Translations under genes and position numbers: made by a program | Assembly (NCBI GenBank): GCA_015039365.1 | Contig: WION01000169.1 | Location: forward strand, 1-64,000 | Direction of reading: 5' to 3' | Source: Amanita rubescens | Lineage: Eukaryota; Basidiomycota; Agaricomycetes; Agaricales; Amanitaceae | DNA: 64,000 bases | In this document: positions 58,338 to 64,000 of the stretch, piece after piece | Layout of the letters: the number at the start of each line of letters is the position of its first letter | Position numbering within the stretch: the stretch's first letter is position 1 | The notes under the pieces: model-generated | What the model was told of the DNA's origin: nothing | Database searches by the model: none | What the model saw: the letters and a program-made list of their open reading frames with translations, nothing else

Positions 58338-58945
58338 TCAATAGTTCTGGGGGTAAAGAGTTATGCGACAATGAGCCGTCTTTCGTCCACGGTAATTAGT
58401 AGGACATCCAAATCGGCGTCCAGGCTGGGAACTACCACCATCGCGGCGTTCCTGTGCTGGCCGTTGCAGCGGAGGGCTACTAAATGCATTCTCCTGCATC
58501 CTCGCGAGGAGCCTTTCCAGTGCGCCAGGCTTCAACATTTTTCGGCCGCCATCATGCGGTGTCCGAATCTTATCCTTGTGAATCCTGTAAGGAACTCCGG
58601 CGTGAATCTCGCCCGTGCCCCCGATCACATACTCGCTTGCAGGCACTTTGTGAGTCCTGTCCGGCCAGTGACTCGAAAATGGGGCAACGAGGAATATTTC
58701 ACCCGATTCGGTTGATTTCCCTACAATAATAATCGCGTGGATGGCTCTCAGGTTGAGATAGCCTTTCCGACTCCGGGGCACCTCTGGATCCTGTTGGCGT
58801 AGAGAAAAATTAGCAATCAGGTATATCGGTCGCCGACAATGAGAAGGGTACTGACATAATCTCCTGTCCGAGCATAGTGTACAGTGCCGATGAGGGTGTC
58901 GTTGTCGTAATCAGAACGGTTGAGGTGGCAGTTGGATAGATCCAT
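58338..58945 (-). CDS. hypothetical protein, 180 residues
   Basis: Two exons, 58856-58945 and 58338-58790, join in phase across a 65-nt intron (GTCAGT...CAACAG). The ATG at 58945 begins MDLSNCHLNRSDYDNDTLIG; the second exon holds LNLRAIHAIIIVGKSTESGE and APFSSHWPDRTHKVPASEY, predicted as a compact beta-rich fold, then a charged helix (RMLKP-like, LERLLARMQE) and a Pro/Arg-rich tail. No signal peptide or membrane segment. I do not recognise the family. Confidence 0.55.
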
Positions 58946-59577
58946 TATAAAAATGGTTAAAGAAGGGATAGGCTGCGCTTGGCTTGTAGTGAAGTGACTA
59001 ATGCCGTAGAAGAGGGAGACGCAGGAGACCAGCTCTGAGGAGCATGAAGGATGGAAAAATACTTATACCAAATACCTGAATTCACCTAAAAATCTCAGTC
59101 AACTCCGGAGCAACCCCGCGATTACGAGCTGTCCTAATGGTCATCTTTGCGCTATTAGTGTTACGAACCACAGGGTCCAGCCACATGGTCCGAAAAGGAA
59201 TAAGGAGTAGTATACACTGCTTTGTACGCAGCAAGTCTTTGAGGACATACATAGTGTCTGGGGTCATTGACACACCTGTCGAGGGCCAAATTGGAGGCAG
59301 GTAGCAACGCGCAATCTACTCCTAGCGGTAACAGCCTTGCTGCTACATATCTGCCAAATTGACTCTCACAGTCGTGGTGTTACGTCATGTGATGTGATTC
59401 ATGACGCGTCAACTTGAACGCGTCGACGCGACCTCAATCAATGGGCTCACGGCCTGGTGCACGGGTACAAGCAATTCGCGATGCAAAGCAAGGTGATGGT
59501 AGTGGCGGCGCTAGGCACCGAGTGAGTTGGAGTGTACTCTTGGGCGGAAGGAACGTACACGATATGTTACTTCCACT
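58946..59577. other. intergenic with two MluI-type boxes
   Basis: No firm gene; a minus-strand frame at 59082-59273 is too short to call. ACGCGT occurs at 59404-59409 and 59418-59423. Confidence 0.35.
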
Positions 59578-60177
59578 TCAATATCTCCTTCGCGCAAGTG
59601 CCGCACCCAAGGTCTTTCCCATCTGTGTTCTATCCACCTCCGTCTTCGGCATCGTATATGACACCATAACCGAAATTGGAATGGGTGTTTCATCAAAGAA
59701 GCCGACCATTGAACATTTATCAATCCACAAATACCACCGATGGGATAGGATGTCCCACTGGAGAAAGGATAACGTTATCCCAACTATAACCAAAGTATGA
59801 AACTATTGTACTTGTTGCGGAGTGCAGACAAAGACATTACTTTTCTCCATGGTAATATGTACTCGTTTGCGAGGTACATCGCTGTGTAACCGACAGTCCG
59901 GGATGATAGAATTGCAAGAATTGGGTGGAAGGGGCTCGGAGGTGGTTACAGAGTAAACGTTGCGCTCGTCTTCGGCATATCTCGCGCCAGGCGTAGCGCT
60001 ACGTGAACGAAGGTGCATTAGCGTCTTATGGAACGTGACAGGGTCGTGACGCACAAGGACTGCGGAGCCGAAGTTGAAACACAGACCTCTCATTTTCCTG
60101 CCGTCATCTAATGCACTCCCCGATGTCAGCGGGGGCCATTCGTTATTAGGACCAACTACAGCTGCGCGGAAGTCCAC
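59578..60177 (-). CDS. hypothetical protein, 5' end uncertain
   Basis: Two exons, 59812-60177 and 59578-59757, join in phase across a 54-nt intron (GTACAA...CTCCAG), giving about 181 residues and ending LGAALARRRY-stop. The first codon given is GTG. The frame stays open about 45 nt further upstream (KHVSVVDFRAAVVG) until a TGA, so a 5' exon with the true ATG probably lies above 60178. No recognisable domain. Confidence 0.45.
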
Positions 60178-60752
60178 AACAGAAACATGTTTTAGGTGCC
60201 GTGCGTTACCATTCGTCCATCAGGTAATTTTTAGTTTTCAGTGCCAATTCAACAACAATCGCATAATTGCCAATGCCACCGGAATTTAATCCGGACAGTT
60301 CTCCCTGGAAACATATGTCAGGCTTTTATTTACGACAGTGATAATAAGCTGAAACTGCCCACAGAACCACATGGTCGTGTCAATTGCACAGACATCTGAG
60401 ATACGGAGTGGGGTCCGACTCTACGGATCCAAATAACACCGTTCGTTATTAATGGTGTTACCATACAAGTGGAGTCCTATTGGACAGATATACGAATGAA
60501 ACAAGTTCCTCATTTGTCGACTTTACGGTATGGATGGCGAAACAGGACTGGTATACACCGCTCTGGTATTCATAGCTGAAGTTTTGCATTCAAGCTCACG
60601 TTATTGACACACTGGCGATCGGGCAGAAGGTCTGACTGTCGTGTGAATAAGCTCTCTCTTGCAAGTATAAAATGGTGCAAGGTATCGCTGGAGAATCCTC
60701 AGGCTGGCCCTCCACATCTCATCGACGTTGAACGTTCCTCATCCCATCTACA
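60178..60752. other. intergenic and promoter of the secreted kinase-like gene
   Basis: No gene seen. TATAAAA at 60666-60672 lies 81 bp before the ATG at 60753. Confidence 0.45.
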
Positions 60753-61780
60753 ATGCGCATCATCAGTGTTACTCTTACATTCCTCTTCCTCAGCACCGTT
60801 CTCGCGACACCGATCTACCCCGTACGCCGTGATACTATTGCTTCACTTGCGGTAAGTTATTAACCAAATCTTTGCCGACTATTCTAAACTGATGGCATTA
60901 TTAGAAACGAGGGGGAAGCAAACATACTACCTCCTCTGCCTCCACCCCAAAGGCTCCATCCACTGCCAAGAGCTCTGGACAGGGCTCTGCAAGCGGACCT
61001 GGACAGGGCTCTTCAAGCGGACCTGTAAGTTGTGCTGCCTAGGTATGCTACTCGACAAGCTGAGCTTTCTTCTAGAAAACGGGTGGGACGAAAGGCGGCC
61101 CCCGCAAGAAGCAGAAATGCAGGCGGACGACCTCAACTGAGCTTGTAAAGGCCCTCCGTGCGATCAACGGACCAGAAATCGGCGCTGGCAAATTTGGCAA
61201 AAGTTACCGCCTAAAATATGCAGGCCAAGATGCTGTTGTTAAGGTCGTCAAGACGAAAGAGGTTGGGGCGGATATTGTCAGACAAGAGGTTGTACATCTT
61301 AAGCAGGTCCACCAATTCCTCGCCTGGGGACGCAGGGCTGCTGCGGGGGACTTGGAGGGGCTGGATTACATCGTAATGCCCGACATGGGTGTTCCTTACG
61401 ACAAGATAGGGTTGTCGAAGAGCCAGGCCGAGGAATATATGTACAAAGCGAGAGACCACTACGAGACGACATACAAGATGAAACATACGTACGTTTTTTT
61501 GGCGTTCGGTTGGAGCAAGTTGCTTACGGTTGTTCCTAGCGATGCCCATCTTGGAAACGCTCTGTTCAAGAAAAATGGTAACACAATTGAATGCCACCTG
61601 GTCGACTGGTTATGGGCAGACAACGGCGAAACCCACTTTGAAAATCCTGGGGAGCCATTCACTATTGCCGAGGCCGATTGTGTTTTCGATCCGTGGGCTA
61701 CCTTTTCGGACTCAGAACATTCGTCCGGCTCAGAAGGGTATATGGCTGATAGGTCCTCACCACCGGGGCCGCACCGTTAA
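60753..61780 (+). CDS. secreted protein-kinase-like protein
   Basis: Four exons (60753-60851, 60905-61024, 61076-61488, 61540-61780) splice cleanly into 290 residues. The signal peptide is MRIISVTLTFLFLSTVLA, followed by a dibasic RR and a Ser/Gly-rich linker with a repeated GQGS.SGP motif. The body resembles a protein kinase. A glycine-loop-like IGAGKFGKSYRLKYAG comes first, then a beta-3 lysine in DAVVKVVK, a hinge-like LDYIVMPDMG, and a catalytic-loop-like TDAHLGNALF (D, H and N where kinases of the HxDxxxxN type have them). VDWLWA stands in the place of DFG (its Asp kept, Phe-Gly lost). It is shorter than a full kinase domain, and activity is uncertain. Secretion of such a protein suggests an effector or cell-surface role, which is an inference. 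Confidence 0.7.
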
Positions 61781-62284
61781 CGTCAGAGACGCGAGGATGT
61801 ATTTACTTTGCACTTGTCAGTTTACTGCAATATTATTATACAAGGCTTGTGATCAAGATCGGTCCCTTATAAGATTCGATTGGCTGAGGTAATGCTCGCG
61901 CAATAACCGTTGTCCGTTCTGATCCTGGTTACCACTTATCACTTCAATCTTTGTCGATACTCGAGGATGCGGACTTGCGCAGATTGGACAGGATCGATAT
62001 CTGGAGCCTTGGGTGAATGAAGGATCTGAGGCCTGAGGATTGAAGAGGGTCAGTCAATGTATACAGAAAAGGATGAGCACATCTTCGTAAAAGCCGGTAG
62101 AAAGGCGATTTCTCGCTTAGTCTTATCTTCCCGGCCCGGACGCAGCAGATTTTACATGGGAAGAAAGTAAGACTGAGGTTTCGACGAGCAAGAGTCATAG
62201 TAGAGATTGGTTACTGAGTGTGCGCATGTTTGGTTACGCGAGTTACAAGCGCTTACAAAAAAGGCAACCGCTACCCAGGACGCA
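61781..62284. other. intergenic, no gene seen
   Basis: 3' flank of the kinase-like gene; short open frames only. Confidence 0.4.
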
Positions 62285-63060
62285 ATCGGATGCATTCAAG
62301 CGACAAGCAGCCCTTCTCCTCAGGGATCACTGTATATCACCGACTCGCGTCGTCAAATGATTGACATCAGTCAGTACTAATCTTATCTGTAAATACTTCT
62401 GCGTAACGCGAATACTCGTATCCACGCGCATGGTTTTTCTTTGCCGGACATCGCTTGGGAAATGACTGATGACGTTTTACAGGGACCCGAATGTCAAACC
62501 TCTCCGAGGCTTTAGCCGGTCTGTACGATCCATGGAAATGTAAATCGCTTAATTATAATGGTGATTGTGGGGAAGACTGGTACCTGGGCCTCGTCAACCG
62601 GCGCTCTCTGCACCAGAAACTAGGCGGGCATGAGGAACCTTCACTCCCCGACCCGGAAAAGGGTCCTCGGTCACATGCGGTGTCTGATACGAATGGTTTA
62701 AACTGCGACAGCCGTGCGTCGCAGTAGCGGATATTTTGACCTCCAGGGCAAAGCTACGTCCCTGATCAGTGTTATGAACTCAGCCAGCGCGTCTGCACTT
62801 CTTTTCGTTTCCCTAGAGCAGGTGTCATTCTCATGTTTTTGTGCTTTCCGATTTCCTGTCCTGACCATTGTTTAGTCCGTCGGGTATTCGACGCGCACCT
62901 TGAGCATGCCGCCTCGATTCTCAATTCTATTTCAACGCAACGTCACCCCAGGTCTTTAACACCTGTCAATCTCATTTCGACGGTGCTCATATCTTATTTT
63001 CTACTGGTAAACCTTCGCGGGATCGTACCTTAAGCGTGCTATGCGTTGTCATGCTAAGAG
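62285..63060 (+). repeat. dispersed repeat, copy B
   Basis: Inverted counterpart of 18825-19690 (see there). I did not find clear terminal inverted repeats or a target duplication, so the element type is open. Confidence 0.7.
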
Positions 63061-63953
63061 CTTTTACCGAAAGCGTGTCATCGGATCGCATCCGACATAA
63101 CTGCGTGTGGGATTGTCAGGATGAAACAATTGTACAACAATGAAGCCTTCAAGTCTACAACAAACTTTGAGCGCAGCAAAACACACTACTACTTGGTCTC
63201 AGACTGCCGTAAGTGAACCCAACGCCGTCTCCGCTTCCCAATTCAAACCATTACATCAGGTTAACCCATCGCGAGTTGTAGCTGTCGGTCCTGTTCCAAA
63301 TATCGGGCCGTTGTGACGATATATATGAGTACGTGCAGGAAAGGAAAACAAACTTGTGCACTAAGTTCATATGTCACATGTCTCAATGGTATACTGGTAT
63401 AATGCAACATGGGGATATATATCACTGACAGAATACGGCAAGAATGACGGGAGAAAGATTGTCATATCATTTCACTTGATATATACATCAGTCCAGTTTA
63501 CAAGATTATAAGAGTGGCGCCAATAGCGAGTTGCCATTGCTGACAGGAGCAGGCATTGGTAGCCAATGTTGGTTGACGTGGCCGTAGCGCCAGCACCTGA
63601 AGGTATCTGGAAAAGTGAGTAACCTGTCTACCAAGGCAGAGTCATCGCCGAGGACGATATGCCCATGCCACCACCACCATGCCAAGTGAACGTGTTGGCC
63701 TCTGCCTACTGCTGATGGTTGTGCAAGACGAGGAGGACGAAGCTGGGTGAGCGAGAGGCGTTGACGGCTCACCCTGATAAAAGGTTGAGCTGCCAGACAT
63801 GCCTATTGGCTAGGGGTTTGATAGGGACGAGGAACAGAGTGGGGAGAGCGCGTTTGATAACCGGAGCGAGGCTCGCCTCGCCATTGTCGCCGAGGCATTG
63901 CTTGAATAGCCACACTGTAGTTGGTAGGCATGTTTCAGTAGCATCCCGTAACA
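63061..63953. other. no confident gene
   Basis: Short open frames without motifs. A TATATATCA-rich stretch lies at about 63412-63485. The DNA next to the F-box fragment at 63954 does not match the corresponding part of the other copies, so some insertion or rearrangement ends there. Confidence 0.35.
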
Positions 63954-64000
63954 GGACTGGCTGAAATCTGCACCATGCCTTTTCTCGCTTCGATAGAGCC
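63954..64000 (-). pseudogene. F-box copy 3, fragment at the window edge
   Basis: GACTGGCTGAAATCTGCACCATGCC and the following bases match F-box copy 1 at 46037-46082 with two differences. Homology ends abruptly at about 63954, so the gene, whose 5' part lies beyond 64000, is truncated here. Confidence 0.75.

Overview
The window is nuclear DNA from a filamentous basidiomycete, most likely an Agaricomycete. The genes are cut by many introns of about 45-65 nt with GTRNGT donors and CTRAY-like branch sites. The repertoire fits that group: an NB-ARC/TPR NLR-like protein, Plavaka-type and Ty3-type transposons, expanded F-box genes and a secreted berberine-bridge-like oxidase. I cannot name the species from sequence alone. 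The window mixes three intact conserved genes with heavily transposon-disrupted DNA.

Layout. 1.0-6.0 kb is a strange stretch. It is crowded with perfect 6-9 bp hairpins and carries a series of intron-like segments on the minus strand, but I see no long continuous protein. 6.0-17.6 kb is one giant inverted structure: ~590-bp unique inverted arms, then inverted arrays of a 52-bp unit (~114 and ~68 copies), then a ~0.9-kb centre. This is the architecture of a foldback element. It abuts the broken 3' end of a TPR gene. 20.3-21.6 kb holds a complete myo-inositol oxygenase. 22.4-23.7 kb holds a copied SMC1 promoter, a possible 41-residue membrane protein and an SMC1 pseudogene.

23.9-35.6 kb is an NB-ARC/TPR NLR-like gene split by a young 8.5-kb Ty3-type LTR retrotransposon. 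It lies on the minus strand, has a 4-bp target duplication, and its LTRs differ at one of 487 positions. Between pol and its 3' LTR the retrotransposon carries an antisense, intron-containing zinc-cluster gene. 36.3-41.1 kb is cohesin SMC1. 42.3-44.3 kb is the FAD-linked oxidase.

44.6-57.3 kb holds two tandemly duplicated F-box genes. The second is split by an 8.84-kb Plavaka-type DNA transposon with ~30-bp inverted ends. The transposon carries a transposase gene and a divergent DUF6532-like gene. Its transposase is in turn broken by a 1.17-kb hAT-like non-autonomous element (16-bp inverted ends, 8-bp target duplication) and by a nonsense codon. 58-64 kb holds two small unknown genes, a secreted kinase-like protein, a dispersed repeat copy and the edge of another F-box copy.

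The housekeeping genes (SMC1, inositol oxygenase, FAD oxidase) look intact. The NLR, the F-box genes and the transposase show nested insertions, which lets the insertion order be read directly: F-box duplication, then Plavaka, then the hAT-like element.
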